Part shown: piece after piece, positions 16,501-27,029 of the stretch | Numbering within the stretch: position 1 is the stretch's first letter | Layout: every line of letters begins with the position of its first letter | Notes under the pieces: model-generated | The model's input: only the letters and a program-made list of their open reading frames with translations | Database searches by the model: none | Told to the model about the DNA's origin: nothing | Program-made: the position numbers and the translations under genes | Assembly (NCBI RefSeq): GCF_902859805.1 | Contig: NZ_CADIKC010000010.1 | Span: forward strand, 1 to 64,000 | From: Paraburkholderia sediminicola | Lineage (GTDB): Bacteria > Pseudomonadota > Gammaproteobacteria > Burkholderiales > Burkholderiaceae | Reading direction: 5' to 3' | Length of the DNA: 64,000 nt

Positions 16501-19500
16501 ATGAGATCCACTCAGTTTAAGGCGACCCTCTTCGACGTGTTCAAGGCAGGGGTCACAGCGTCGATTCTGCTGACTGCCAGCAGCATATCGTTTGCTCAAG
16601 TCGTCAATCTGACAGCGAAGGCGACGACGGCCACGCTGCCCGACGGGCAGGCGGTGCCGATGTGGGGGTACACCTGTACGCCGGCTGCGGTTGCGCCGGC
16701 GACCTGTGCGGCCACCAATCCGGGCGCCGGAGCGAACTGGTCGCCTGTGGTCATCACCGTGCCGCCAGGACCGTTGACGGTCAATCTCACCAATAGCTTG
16801 CCCGGTGCCGTGCCGACCTCGCTCGTCGTCGTGGGGCAGTTGGGTGGCGGCCTGGGGACAACGGCGACGAGCATGCCGAGCCCCCCGCATCCGACGCAAA
16901 CCGCGACAACCTGGCCGATTGCCAGCACCGCGAGCGGCGCGACATTCACGCCGCCCGCGCAGGAGCCTCGTGTCCAGTCGTTTGCAACCGAGGTGGCGAC
17001 CGGCAAGACAACCTCGCTTACCTGGAGCAACCTCAGCCCTGGCACCTATCTGATCGAGTCGGGAACACATCCGTCGATCCAGGGACCGATGGGGCTTTAC
17101 GGCGTGCTGGTGGTGAAAGCACCCGTTGGCGGAACCGTGAGCTGCCCGGTGGCCTCGCAGCGGTATCAGGCTTATACGAATCCGGCTATCTGCTATGACG
17201 CTGACGTACCGCTCGTGCTGAGCGAAATCGATCCCGTGCAAAACACGGCCGTCGCAGCGGCGGTGACGACGACGGGCTTCAGCGAAACCCTGGCGTGGTC
17301 GGGTCAGCCCGGCGGCTGCGGCGATTCGAAATCGACGGCGTTCGGCACCTGCTATCCGCCGACCGTGAACTACGATCCGCGCTACTACCTGATCAACGGC
17401 GTCGCCTTCGACCGGACCAATCCCGGCGGGTCTTCGTTTGCCGCTACCGCGCCTGTCGCTACAGGCCAGGTGCTCATGCGTTTCGTGAATGCAGGTTTGC
17501 GGATGCACGTTCCGTCGGTAGTCGGCGCACAAACCGGCAATCCTGTTGCTTCCGGTTTCTCGCTGATTGCCGAGGACGGCAATGTGTTGCCCGGCAATCC
17601 GCGAGTCCAGTCTGAAGTGTTTCTGGCGGCCGGCAAGACCTACGACGTGATGATGAACGCACCGGCTACAGGCGCTACGGCGCTTCCGGTGTTTGATCGC
17701 GAACTGAGCTTGTCCACCAACAATCAGCGTGACGGCGGGATGCAGGGCTACGTTGCCGTCAATGGCGGCGCGCTGCCTACGGCGGGCGCCGCGAATCAGA
17801 ATGCGATCGCCAATTCCTCCACCTACTTCTTTGTCCCTGGCACCACATTGACCGTGTCGGACCCGGCCAAGGGCGTGAAAGCCAAGGACGTGAATGTTTA
17901 CGGCGTGGAGGTCAAGACAACGACCACCGGCGGCGCGCTGACGCTGAACCCGGACGGCACGTTCGTCTACGTGCCGAATACCGGTACGACAGCGGACAGC
18001 TTTGTGTATCAGGCCAACGGCAATCCCGCGGTATCGGCGACGGTCACGCTATCCGCCTGCAGCGCTGGCAACGGCTGTCTGTCTGGCCCGCCAGTGGCCG
18101 GCAATGGCGCTTACGTCAGCAACATTGCGTCGCGGCTGCAGATCGGCGCGCCCGGCGTGCTGGCCAATGCCTCGGATCCGAAGGGGCTGCCGCTTACCGC
18201 AGCGATCTCGGGCGCAGTGACAGGCGGGACCGTCACGCTGAATCCGGACGGATCGTTCACCGCGATTCCGACGACGCCGCCGGTGGGCAGCAGTGCGATG
18301 GCCACCATGACGTTCAAATACACGGCAAAGAATTCGCAGAACTCGTCGAGCACTGCCGCGACCGTGACGGTGACGTTCAAGGGCGGCAGCGGACTTGTCG
18401 TCAAGCCGCTGGACGCGCCGAGCACGGCGCCGGGCAAGACGCCGGTTCAGCTTGCGGATTACCGCTGGATCATCGAGGAAGACCGTACGTTCCAGATCGA
18501 TCCCGCATGCCAGACAACCGCGACGACGCGTCCGGCTACCTGCCCGCCGTTGCCAGTTCCGAGCCTGGGCGCAAACTTCCACACCAGCTACATGCCGGTG
18601 GTGGCAGCAGGCTGTGTCGGCAAGGTCGCCTGCGAGTCGGGGCAAACGGTATATGACCCGGCGAGCAACTCGCACTTGCCGGCCGTGTGCGATATCGGCA
18701 ACGGCGTGTGCCGCACGACGGCGGCGCAACAGGTGCCCGTCAATCCGAGCCAGGTGGCGCTCGATCCGACGAAGCACTATTACATCTCGATCTTGCCGGG
18801 GGACGCCGGTAACAGCTTTGGGAATGGTGCGGGCTTGCCGCAACCGGTCAATCCGGCGAACCCGACCGGGCCGCAGAGACAGTTCGACATTTCCAAGGAC
18901 TGCCCGTCGGGGCCCGGCGGCGCGGATTTTGCGCCGGGCACGGGTAAGTGCGGCCACACCATGGGCGGCGCTCCGATCGCACCCGGACAGACCAGCGTCA
19001 ACGTGCTGTTGCAGGAGACGCCGATGGCGACCGCGAAGGTCTCGGTGTTCGTCTTCGAAGACGACGCCCCGCTGAATGGCGAGGTGGACGTCAGTGGCGG
19101 CACCGATACGTTTGGCACCGCCCGCGAGCCGGGACTCGGTGGTTTCGAAATCAAGCTTTGGGACGATGCGGGCGGCACCGGTGACGCGACCGGACAGATG
19201 ACTTACGACATGTTCAACATGCCGCTGTCCAATTCCTTGCAGGGGACCATCGACCCGATCTCGGGGCTCAATGCCTGCCCGATTTCGACGTCGACCGACG
19301 GTCTTGTCGGCATGGTCCCGACGTGTCCGAAATTCGAGTCGGACGGCAAGACGATTTCGCCGCTCGTCGGTCAGGCCATCATTGCGAACCTGATGCCCGG
19401 CCGCTACGGCATCGTCGCGACCCCGGCAGCCGACCGGATCGGCAGGGGAGAGGAATGGCTGCAGACGAACACGCTGGACGGACAGAAGGCACACGACGCG

Positions 19501-22500
19501 TTCATCAAGGTGGGTGGGCCGGCATACTTCCAGGAGTTCGGGCCGGCAGGCTTTCACGTGGCGATCGGGTTTGCCAATCCGAAAATCATCAATGCTCGCC
19601 TGCCGCTCCTGTGCGCGGGTGCGACGTGCAACAACGGACTCAAGGGTAGGGTAACGAACCTGCACTACGCCCGTCCGCCAAACGAGAATCTGTATGGCGC
19701 CGGCTCGCGCACCTCACTGAGTTTCACGCAATGCTATATCAGCGTCGGCGACCCGGACGGCGAGGATATGGCGTTCACCAAGTGCAACGCGGACGGAACG
19801 TTCAGCTTTAGCGGCTTGCCCGCAGGCACGTTCAGAATCACGATCTTCGATCAATGGAACGATCAGATCGTCGATGGGCTCGCGACGGCGGTACAACTGG
19901 CGGGTGGCCAGACCGTGGATGTCGGAGATATTTCGGTGCTCCAGTGGCACACGAATCTCTACACCCGGACCTTCATGGACCTGAACGGCTCGGGTGTCTC
20001 GCAGGCGAGCGACCCGGGGCTCGCGCTGGTTCCGACCAATGTCCGCTTCCGTGACGGCAGCTATTCGAACTTCAACAACACGGACCTGAACGGCTATGCG
20101 TCGTTTAACGAAGTGTTCCCGCTGTTCAACTGGTATGTCGTCGACACCGACGAAACGCGCTTCAAGCAGACTGGCGTGCATGTGGTCTATGACGCGGGCG
20201 GCCCGCCCGACGGCACACCCGGCGGCGGCACCTCGACTATCGCTGCCAATTACGCCAACACGCTGGAATCCTCGACCGCGCACCTGCCGACGAATCTGCG
20301 GGTGCCGGGGGCGGTGTATTGCAACGATGCGGACTGCAAGGACCGCTCGGGTACGACTCCTTCGACTGGCAGAGTCGATCCGCCGTGGGTAACCACGATG
20401 GGTTGGCAGGGCTTCTCTGGGCAGAGCTCCTTCATCGAGTTTGGCAAGGCACAGTTTGGTGCGACTGAAAACGGCGGCATCCGGGGCGAAGTCATCTATG
20501 CATCGACGCGGCCGTTCGACGATCCATCGCTCTTGATCCACACGAAATGGACACCGGACGTGCCGAACGTCACGGTGAACCTGTATGAGGAGGGTATTGC
20601 GGCGGACGGCACCACCAGCCTGGCGCTGGTGGACACGACGAAGACCGCCAGTTGGGATGACTGGGCGCAGGGCTTCCGCTCCGACGGCGTGCCTAACATG
20701 AACTGTCCGGGACAGGAGACAACCGACCCGTTCTTCTTCACGTTGAAGGACACCCCACAGTGGCTCGATGCGCAGAAGCGTGCTTTGCCGGCGCACTCGC
20801 AGTTCAAGTGCTACGACGGCATGCACGCGTTCAACCAGTTGCAGCCTGCGCCGTACGACGGGATGTACAAATTCCCGAGCGTGACTGGCCGGAATACGAC
20901 GACTGGTAAGCCGACCGCGACGAACTGCACGGTCTGTGTTCCCAATCCTTCGGGCGACGGTACGCAGATGCTGCCTGCCGGCAAGTACGTGGTCGAAGTG
21001 ATCGTGCCGCCGGGCTACGAACTGGTGAAGGAGGAAGACAAGAACATCCTGATCGGTGACAACTACATTGCCCCGGTCACGCAGCAATTCGCCGGCATCG
21101 GCGCCATCTTCATCCTGCCCGACCAGGCTGCGGTGAACTCCACCTATAACCGAAACAACCCGCAGAATCCGACCCAGAATCTCGGTTCCAACACCTATCC
21201 CCGGAATGAGGGCGACACGGGCAGCATTGAAGAGTTCTGGCCTTGTGTCGGTGAATTGCGCATCGTGCCCGACTTCATCAGCCTGTTCCCGGGCTCGCAG
21301 GAAGTCGCGCCGTTCGCGGGCGCCTCGCGGAACCTGTGCGACCGCAAGGAAGTGACGGTGTCCAACCAGATGACGGCGCTGGCGAAGTTCTGGATCTTCA
21401 GTTCGACGCATGTCGCCGCGCACTACACCGGCTTCATGCTGGATGACTTCTCTTCGGAGTTCGATCCGTATTCGCCGCAATTCGGCGAAAAGTTCGCGGT
21501 GCCGAACGTGCCGATCTCGATGAAGGATTTTGCCGGCAACGAAGTCGCTCGCACCTATACGGACCAATGGGGCATCTTCAACGGCTTGAACTACTCGACC
21601 TGGCAGGTCAATCCGCCGAACCCGACTGGCTATGCACCGACGATGATGGTCGCCTGCATGAATGATCCTGATATGCCCGATCCGGCGCATCCCGGCCAGA
21701 CGGTTCGCGATCCTCTGTTCAACCCGGCTTACAGCCAGTTCTGTTACGAGATTCCGTTCATGCCTGGACAGACCCAGTACATGGATACGCCAGTGGTGCC
21801 GGTCTCGGCCTTCGCGGATGGCTACAACCAGCCTGACTGCGCGTACCCGGATGCCACGCCGGCGATCTCCAGCGTAACGGGCGACCCGATCAGCGGCGGC
21901 TCCGGACCGTGGGTCAGCGCTCCGCTGCACACGCTGACCATCAACGCGCAGGGCAATGCGCAGGTGCCGAACCATGCCTACACGGGTCCGGCCGCGACCA
22001 ACGCGCCGTTCAACCAGAAGTTCCTCACGCGGCACTATGGCTTCGGGGCACAAAAGGGAACGGGATCGGTGACGATCGGCGGCGTGAATGCAATCGTGCA
22101 GTCATGGAGCGATACGCAGATCAAGGTGCTGGTGCCGATCCTGCTGCCGACCCAGTCGAGCTGCACGATCCAGCAGCGCAATGTGCTGAACCCCACGTTC
22201 TGCGGTGAACTCGTCATCACGGCGGGCAACGGCAAGCGCTCGATCGACACGGTTACGGTTACGATCGGCGGCAAGACGCCCACCTATGTGAATGGCGAGA
22301 ACGCCACCAGCAACGCGATTCAGACCGCGATCGACAAGGCGACCCCGGGCGACATGATCGTCGTCGGTCCGGGCGTCTATAACGAAATGCTGTTGATGTG
22401 GAAGCCGGTCCGCTTGCAAGGTGTCGGTGCGACGGCGGTGACCGTCAACGCGAACACGCACCCGTCGGGCAAGATGGACCCGTGGCGCAGGCAGGTTGGT

Positions 22501-24771
22501 TGTCTCTTCGGCGATGCATTGAACGGCGGCCTGATCTCGTCGAGCAATCCGTACGACCCGACCGGCACGTATTCCTGTCCGACCGCGATGCAGCGCAAGG
22601 TGGATGCCATACCGTTTGAACCCGCCTCGGGATGGGATTTCAATCTCAACGGCAACCTGGCTGAACTGCTGATCGAGCCGACGCTGATGGGCGCGTATGA
22701 AGGCGCGGCCATTACCGTGCTCGCCAAGGGCGTGAAGGACGTGACGGTGGGCGGCGTGACCCAACCCGACCCGAACTGCGTCGCGAACGGTATTTGCACG
22801 CCGCTCACGGGCCCGACCTTGCTTCAGCCGAACCCGCCGGATTGCACGAACAACCCGGGCAACTTCCTGTGCAATCCGTCGCGTATCGACGGCATGACCT
22901 TCACCAATAGTTCGCAGGGCGGTGGCGGGATATTCCTGCATGGCTGGAACCATTACACGGAGGTTTCGAACAATCGTGTCTTCGCCAACGCGGGGACGCT
23001 CACAGGCGGTATCACGGTCGGTCAGGTGGAAACCGCCGAAGCGACCATCGCCGCGGACGGCGTCACGCAGTTGCCGTTCCTGCTCAACCAGCATGTGAAC
23101 ATTCACCACAACTCGGTGACGTCGAATGCTTCGTACGGCGACGAAATCAACTCGAATACGCCTTCGTCAGCGGGCGGCGTGACCTTCTGCAACGGTGCCG
23201 ACTACTATCACTTCAACTACAACTGGGTCTGCGGCAACATGAGTGCCGGCGACGGTGGTGGTGTCGCGCACTTCGGGTTCAGCTATAACGGCGACATCTC
23301 GCACAACTGGGTGTTGTTTAACCAGAGCAACAACCCGACGCTGCCCACCTACGGCGGCGGCATCATCGCCCAGGGCGTACCGCCTGACGGCACGTTCTGC
23401 GAGAACGCTGCGGTGGACACCGATTGCGCGCCTGAGCTTTCAGACGGCATTGGTCCGAAGCTTGTGATCGACGGCAATCTGATTGTCGGCAACACGGCGG
23501 AAAGCGGTAAGGGCGGTGGCCTGCGACTTCAGAACGTGAACGGTACCGACGTGCAGCGCAGCCCGAGTAACCCGAACGCGTGGTATTCGGTTCAGGTGAC
23601 CAACAACATCATCGCGAACAACGTGGCAGGGTGGGCGGGAGGCGGTGTCTCGCTGCAGGATGCGGTGGCCGTGAACTTCGTCAACAACACGGTCGTCGCC
23701 AACGACTCGACGGCGTCCGCAGGCGTGCTGTTCAACACGCCCGCTGCCACCCAGGCCAACGTCGGGCCGCCAAACTGCACCACGGTGGGATCGGAAACGA
23801 CGTGCTCGCCGATCACGACGTCGACTTTCGAGCCGGCGGGGCTGGAGACCGCGCGGCACACGCAGAATTTCATCGTCGCGTTCACCAATCCAGGTGTGGC
23901 GTGTCCGGCCGGGCTGCCCAACTGCACGACGTTCTCGAACCCGGTGCTGACCAACGATGTGTTCTGGCAGAACCGCACGTTCTATATCACCGTGGGAGGA
24001 AAGAATCCGAATATCGCGGGCCTGCAGAACGCGGTCACGTTGAACCCGTCGTTGAATCAGGCAGGGAAGACGACAGGCTTCTGCGATCCGAACGCAGTCT
24101 ATTGGGACATTGGCGCGTTCGGCGACACCTCGGCCAGCAGTCGTCAAGCGGCTTTGACGATGCACCCGCAGTACTCGATTCTGACTGACGCCGGTGACTA
24201 CCCAGGGGCGCACAACAGCAATCTGAACCCGGCGGTGGTGCACCAGTACTGCAACGGTTCGCGTGTGCCGCCGGAAGCCGGCGGAATCGGCATCACGGTG
24301 CCGCCGGGCATCGCCGATACGGTTCTGCCGAATCCGCTGTTCACCCTGATGCCGTCGGCGACGCCGGATGAAGGCAATCAGTGGATCAACATGTCGTACG
24401 GTCCGTTGTCGCTGTTCAACGAAGCGCTCACGTCGGGCATGACCGGCTACAACGTAGTACTGGGCAACTACTCGATCAATACCGGTTCGCCGGCAATCAA
24501 TGCCGGCACGGCGACCGGTGCGCCGAATCACGACATCTTCGGCACGTCGCGGCCGCAGGGGCTCGGATACGACATCGGCGCAGTCGAGTTTGTGCAGCCG
24601 GGCCTGCTCGGCGGCGGCACCCCGATCGATCCGCTTGCGCTGGGCGGCTCGACGGACGGCCTGCTCAGTCTGCTCGGCCTCGTCCAGGCGCTGACGCCGA
24701 AGCCGGCCGTGACACCGCCGGCGGCGGCACCGCTGATCCCGGCGCAGACGCAGCCGCCGGTCGTAAAGTGA
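16501..24771 (+). CDS. Giant secreted protein: cupredoxin-like, Ig-like, SdrD-like and beta-helix regions
   Basis: One uninterrupted frame of 2756 codons, 17 bp after the oxidase gene. In order: signal peptide (1-about 32); cupredoxin-like region (about 34-215) with a degenerate ligand loop (ESGTHPSIQGPMGLYGVL); second cupredoxin-like region (about 230-430; YYLINGVAFDRT); two VCBS/cadherin-like repeats (about 445-640; TLNPDGTFVY, TLNPDGSFTA); SdrD-B-like segments from about 850; an IPT-like segment near 1845; a right-handed beta-helix region from about 1930 (PGDMIVVGPGVYNE) to a terminal GSPAINAGT...DIGAVEF module near 2660; and a Pro/Ala tail. It resembles large MofA-type or adhesin-like multicopper proteins but appears to have lost all copper ligands. 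It may be an extracellular scaffold and a substrate of the secretion operon downstream. Confidence 0.85.
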   Translation: MRSTQFKATLFDVFKAGVTASILLTASSISFAQVVNLTAKATTATLPDGQAVPMWGYTCTPAAVAPATCAATNPGAGANWSPVVITVPPGPLTVNLTNSLPGAVPTSLVVVGQLGGGLGTTATSMPSPPHPTQTATTWPIASTASGATFTPPAQEPRVQSFATEVATGKTTSLTWSNLSPGTYLIESGTHPSIQGPMGLYGVLVVKAPVGGTVSCPVASQRYQAYTNPAICYDADVPLVLSEIDPVQNTAVAAAVTTTGFSETLAWSGQPGGCGDSKSTAFGTCYPPTVNYDPRYYLINGVAFDRTNPGGSSFAATAPVATGQVLMRFVNAGLRMHVPSVVGAQTGNPVASGFSLIAEDGNVLPGNPRVQSEVFLAAGKTYDVMMNAPATGATALPVFDRELSLSTNNQRDGGMQGYVAVNGGALPTAGAANQNAIANSSTYFFVPGTTLTVSDPAKGVKAKDVNVYGVEVKTTTTGGALTLNPDGTFVYVPNTGTTADSFVYQANGNPAVSATVTLSACSAGNGCLSGPPVAGNGAYVSNIASRLQIGAPGVLANASDPKGLPLTAAISGAVTGGTVTLNPDGSFTAIPTTPPVGSSAMATMTFKYTAKNSQNSSSTAATVTVTFKGGSGLVVKPLDAPSTAPGKTPVQLADYRWIIEEDRTFQIDPACQTTATTRPATCPPLPVPSLGANFHTSYMPVVAAGCVGKVACESGQTVYDPASNSHLPAVCDIGNGVCRTTAAQQVPVNPSQVALDPTKHYYISILPGDAGNSFGNGAGLPQPVNPANPTGPQRQFDISKDCPSGPGGADFAPGTGKCGHTMGGAPIAPGQTSVNVLLQETPMATAKVSVFVFEDDAPLNGEVDVSGGTDTFGTAREPGLGGFEIKLWDDAGGTGDATGQMTYDMFNMPLSNSLQGTIDPISGLNACPISTSTDGLVGMVPTCPKFESDGKTISPLVGQAIIANLMPGRYGIVATPAADRIGRGEEWLQTNTLDGQKAHDAFIKVGGPAYFQEFGPAGFHVAIGFANPKIINARLPLLCAGATCNNGLKGRVTNLHYARPPNENLYGAGSRTSLSFTQCYISVGDPDGEDMAFTKCNADGTFSFSGLPAGTFRITIFDQWNDQIVDGLATAVQLAGGQTVDVGDISVLQWHTNLYTRTFMDLNGSGVSQASDPGLALVPTNVRFRDGSYSNFNNTDLNGYASFNEVFPLFNWYVVDTDETRFKQTGVHVVYDAGGPPDGTPGGGTSTIAANYANTLESSTAHLPTNLRVPGAVYCNDADCKDRSGTTPSTGRVDPPWVTTMGWQGFSGQSSFIEFGKAQFGATENGGIRGEVIYASTRPFDDPSLLIHTKWTPDVPNVTVNLYEEGIAADGTTSLALVDTTKTASWDDWAQGFRSDGVPNMNCPGQETTDPFFFTLKDTPQWLDAQKRALPAHSQFKCYDGMHAFNQLQPAPYDGMYKFPSVTGRNTTTGKPTATNCTVCVPNPSGDGTQMLPAGKYVVEVIVPPGYELVKEEDKNILIGDNYIAPVTQQFAGIGAIFILPDQAAVNSTYNRNNPQNPTQNLGSNTYPRNEGDTGSIEEFWPCVGELRIVPDFISLFPGSQEVAPFAGASRNLCDRKEVTVSNQMTALAKFWIFSSTHVAAHYTGFMLDDFSSEFDPYSPQFGEKFAVPNVPISMKDFAGNEVARTYTDQWGIFNGLNYSTWQVNPPNPTGYAPTMMVACMNDPDMPDPAHPGQTVRDPLFNPAYSQFCYEIPFMPGQTQYMDTPVVPVSAFADGYNQPDCAYPDATPAISSVTGDPISGGSGPWVSAPLHTLTINAQGNAQVPNHAYTGPAATNAPFNQKFLTRHYGFGAQKGTGSVTIGGVNAIVQSWSDTQIKVLVPILLPTQSSCTIQQRNVLNPTFCGELVITAGNGKRSIDTVTVTIGGKTPTYVNGENATSNAIQTAIDKATPGDMIVVGPGVYNEMLLMWKPVRLQGVGATAVTVNANTHPSGKMDPWRRQVGCLFGDALNGGLISSSNPYDPTGTYSCPTAMQRKVDAIPFEPASGWDFNLNGNLAELLIEPTLMGAYEGAAITVLAKGVKDVTVGGVTQPDPNCVANGICTPLTGPTLLQPNPPDCTNNPGNFLCNPSRIDGMTFTNSSQGGGGIFLHGWNHYTEVSNNRVFANAGTLTGGITVGQVETAEATIAADGVTQLPFLLNQHVNIHHNSVTSNASYGDEINSNTPSSAGGVTFCNGADYYHFNYNWVCGNMSAGDGGGVAHFGFSYNGDISHNWVLFNQSNNPTLPTYGGGIIAQGVPPDGTFCENAAVDTDCAPELSDGIGPKLVIDGNLIVGNTAESGKGGGLRLQNVNGTDVQRSPSNPNAWYSVQVTNNIIANNVAGWAGGGVSLQDAVAVNFVNNTVVANDSTASAGVLFNTPAATQANVGPPNCTTVGSETTCSPITTSTFEPAGLETARHTQNFIVAFTNPGVACPAGLPNCTTFSNPVLTNDVFWQNRTFYITVGGKNPNIAGLQNAVTLNPSLNQAGKTTGFCDPNAVYWDIGAFGDTSASSRQAALTMHPQYSILTDAGDYPGAHNSNLNPAVVHQYCNGSRVPPEAGGIGITVPPGIADTVLPNPLFTLMPSATPDEGNQWINMSYGPLSLFNEALTSGMTGYNVVLGNYSINTGSPAINAGTATGAPNHDIFGTSRPQGLGYDIGAVEFVQPGLLGGGTPIDPLALGGSTDGLLSLLGLVQALTPKPAVTPPAAAPLIPAQTQPPVVK

Positions 24772-24784
24772 GAGGGGCGCGGCA

Positions 24785-25285
24785 ATGAAACTTTGCTTCC
24801 CCATGATGAAGCCGGCGCTGCGGTTCGCGAGCAGCGTCTGTCTGGCCGCGGCACTCGTTCAAGGGGCCGCCGCCCAGCAGAGCCCACCGGGAGCGCCCAC
24901 GCTCAGGCACTCGCCGTATTTGCCGGTGAACATGTCGCAGCATGCGAAGAACTACTACGGGATGATGAAGGGCATCGACAACCTGAGCGTGCGCAGCACG
25001 GCATCGGGCAATCTGATTCGCTTCAGCTATCGCGTGACGGATCCGGTGGCGGCCCATCTGCTCGGCGAGAAGACCGCCACCGCCTATCTGTACGGCGAAA
25101 CGAGTCATGCGCTGCTCGAGATTCCGGTCATGGACAAGATTGGGCAGTTGCGCCAGACCGGTCCACTCGAAGCCGGGCAGGAATACTGGATGGTGTTTTC
25201 CAACAAGGGCGGTCCGATCAAGGCCGGCGAGCGCGTCGACGTATTCATCGGTTCGCTTCATGTCGACGGACTGATCGTCGAATGA
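24785..25285 (+). CDS. Small secreted protein of unknown function
   Basis: A 166-residue precursor with a signal peptide ending near GAAA (about 30). The mature part is a single compact domain of mostly beta character (IRFSYRVTD, GQEYWMVFSNKG, VDVFIGSLHVDGLIVE). It has no cysteine cluster, haem site or obvious metal motif and I do not recognise a family. It lies 13 bp after the giant protein and before two LolA-like genes, so it probably works in the same envelope system. Confidence 0.75.
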   Translation: MKLCFPMMKPALRFASSVCLAAALVQGAAAQQSPPGAPTLRHSPYLPVNMSQHAKNYYGMMKGIDNLSVRSTASGNLIRFSYRVTDPVAAHLLGEKTATAYLYGETSHALLEIPVMDKIGQLRQTGPLEAGQEYWMVFSNKGGPIKAGERVDVFIGSLHVDGLIVE

Positions 25286-25327
25286 TCGCGGCACGGCGAT
25301 TTGCAACACAATTGGGGGAGGTGAGTC

Positions 25328-26167
25328 ATGTGTCGATTTCTTTTGAAGGCGATTTCGGCGGTCTCGGTGGCCGGTGTTCTGGCATCCGGCCCGGTTGCAT
25401 TCGCGGCCTCGACCGCAGGGACGGCACAAGCCGCGGCGGCGAGTCACATGGGTGCGGCACAGATCGTCGAGCGGAACGTCGCGGCACGCGGTGGGCTTCA
25501 GGCGTGGCACGCGGTCAATACGATGACGATGTCGGGGCAGATCGAAGCCGGCGGCACGAAGAACACCAGGCTGCCTTTCACGATGACGATGAAGCGGCCG
25601 AACAAGAGCCGTTTCGAGATCCGCTTCAAGGAGCAGACGGCGTTTCAGGTCTACGACGGCGCGCAGGGCTGGAAGGTCAGGCCTTTCCTCGGACGCAACG
25701 AAGTCGAACCGTATACGCCTGCAGAGGCTAAATCGGCAGCGGCATCGGCCGATCTGGAAGGGCCGCTGATCGACTATGCGAGCAAGGGCTCGCGGGTCGA
25801 AGCGCTCGGCATGGAATCTGTCGAAGGACATCGCGCGTACGTCCTGAAGCTGACGGAAAAAGACAATACGTCGCGCCGCATCTGGATCGACGCAAGCAGT
25901 TTTCTCGAACTGAAGATCGACGGCGAACCACGCAAGCTCGACGGGCGGATGCACAACGTCGCCATCTTCTACCGCGATTACAGGAAAGAAAATGGGCTCG
26001 TCATTCCGCACACGCTGGAAACCGCGGTCAGCGGTGTCAAGCCGACGCACAAGCTGACGATCGAGCACGTCACGGTGAATCCGCCGGCGGACGACACGCT
26101 GTTCGCGAAACCGCAACTGGCCATGGCCAAAGTGCCGGGCCAACAGCCCCAAGCGGCTAGCCACTAG
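25328..26167 (+). CDS. LolA-like outer-membrane lipoprotein-sorting-type protein, copy 1
   Basis: The 279-residue precursor follows a strong GGGGGAGGTG ribosome site and has a signal peptide ending near VAFA (about 26). The mature part starts with an AAQIVERNVAARGGLQAW helix and continues as a LolA/LppX-like beta-sheet fold (GWKVRPFLGR, RRIWIDASSFLELKIDG, NPPADDTLF). Proteins of this fold bind lipids or lipoprotein acyl chains in the periplasm. The next gene encodes a clear paralogue, so the pair arose by tandem duplication. The client in this locus is unknown. Confidence 0.8.
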   Translation: MCRFLLKAISAVSVAGVLASGPVAFAASTAGTAQAAAASHMGAAQIVERNVAARGGLQAWHAVNTMTMSGQIEAGGTKNTRLPFTMTMKRPNKSRFEIRFKEQTAFQVYDGAQGWKVRPFLGRNEVEPYTPAEAKSAAASADLEGPLIDYASKGSRVEALGMESVEGHRAYVLKLTEKDNTSRRIWIDASSFLELKIDGEPRKLDGRMHNVAIFYRDYRKENGLVIPHTLETAVSGVKPTHKLTIEHVTVNPPADDTLFAKPQLAMAKVPGQQPQAASH

Positions 26168-26193
26168 CCAACATCCGTGCGAGGTCCACTGCC

Positions 26194-27027
26194 ATGACAC
26201 GAATCGCACTGTGGGTGCTCATCGGCTGCCTGACGGCGGCGGTGTACGCGAGCGAGCAGATACCGGAGCACGATCTGAGCGCGGATCAGATTGTCGAGAA
26301 GAACGTCGCCGCGAGGGGCGGGCTCGACGCATGGAGGAAGATCCAGACGATGGTCTGGGTCGGGCACGTGGACAGCGCGAACACACCCGCGGAGGAATTG
26401 CCGTTTGCCCTCGCGCTGAAACGTCCGAACATGACACGCTTCGAGATCACCGTGCTCAACCGGCGGGCTGTCAGAATGTTCAACGGCAAACAGGGCTGGA
26501 AGGTGAGTCCGAGCGCCACGGGCAGTGGTGAAGCGCGGCCGTACACCATGGACGAACTGAGGTCGGCGCACGACGAGCAGGTCATCGACGGCTTGCTGAT
26601 CGACCATCAGGCGAAGGGTGTCGATGTCGCGCTTGAAGGTATCGAAAAGGTCGACGGACACGAGGCGTATCGCCTCGGCGTGAAGTTGCCTTCCGGTGTG
26701 ACCCGTCATGTGTGGGTCGACGCACAGAGCTTTCTTGACGTGAAGTACGACCGCGTAGCGCGGGGCCCTCACGGGCCGATCACAGTGGAAGTGAAGTACA
26801 GCGACTACAAGGACGTCGAGGGTTTGCAGATACCGTTCACGATTGAAAGCGGTGTAGCGGCGGCCGGCAAGAGCGACAAGCTGACGATCGACAAAGTGTC
26901 GCTCAATCCGCCGCTTGACGATGGGATGTTCACGAGGCCAGCTTCGCAAGGCTGGCACAGTTCGGTCTCGATCAACGCCGAGCCGTCACCGTCGACGCCG
27001 CCCGCCCTGAGCCGCCCGAGCCCCTAG
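26194..27027 (+). CDS. LolA-like outer-membrane lipoprotein-sorting-type protein, copy 2
   Basis: A 277-residue precursor with a short signal peptide (cleaved near AVYA, about 19) and the same domain as the preceding product: ADQIVEKNVAARGGLDAW, GWKVSPSATGS, RHVWVDAQSFLDVKYD and NPPLDDGMF align throughout. The C-terminus has a Ser/Pro-rich tail. It stops 2 bp before the next start codon, so translation is probably coupled to the cytochrome fusion gene. Confidence 0.8.
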   Translation: MTRIALWVLIGCLTAAVYASEQIPEHDLSADQIVEKNVAARGGLDAWRKIQTMVWVGHVDSANTPAEELPFALALKRPNMTRFEITVLNRRAVRMFNGKQGWKVSPSATGSGEARPYTMDELRSAHDEQVIDGLLIDHQAKGVDVALEGIEKVDGHEAYRLGVKLPSGVTRHVWVDAQSFLDVKYDRVARGPHGPITVEVKYSDYKDVEGLQIPFTIESGVAAAGKSDKLTIDKVSLNPPLDDGMFTRPASQGWHSSVSINAEPSPSTPPALSRPSP

Positions 27028-27029
27028 CC

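Noticed and set aside
19714..22053. 779-codon antisense frame within the giant protein gene
   Set aside because: Long antisense frames are expected in GC-rich coding DNA; its product is arginine-rich and has no motif.
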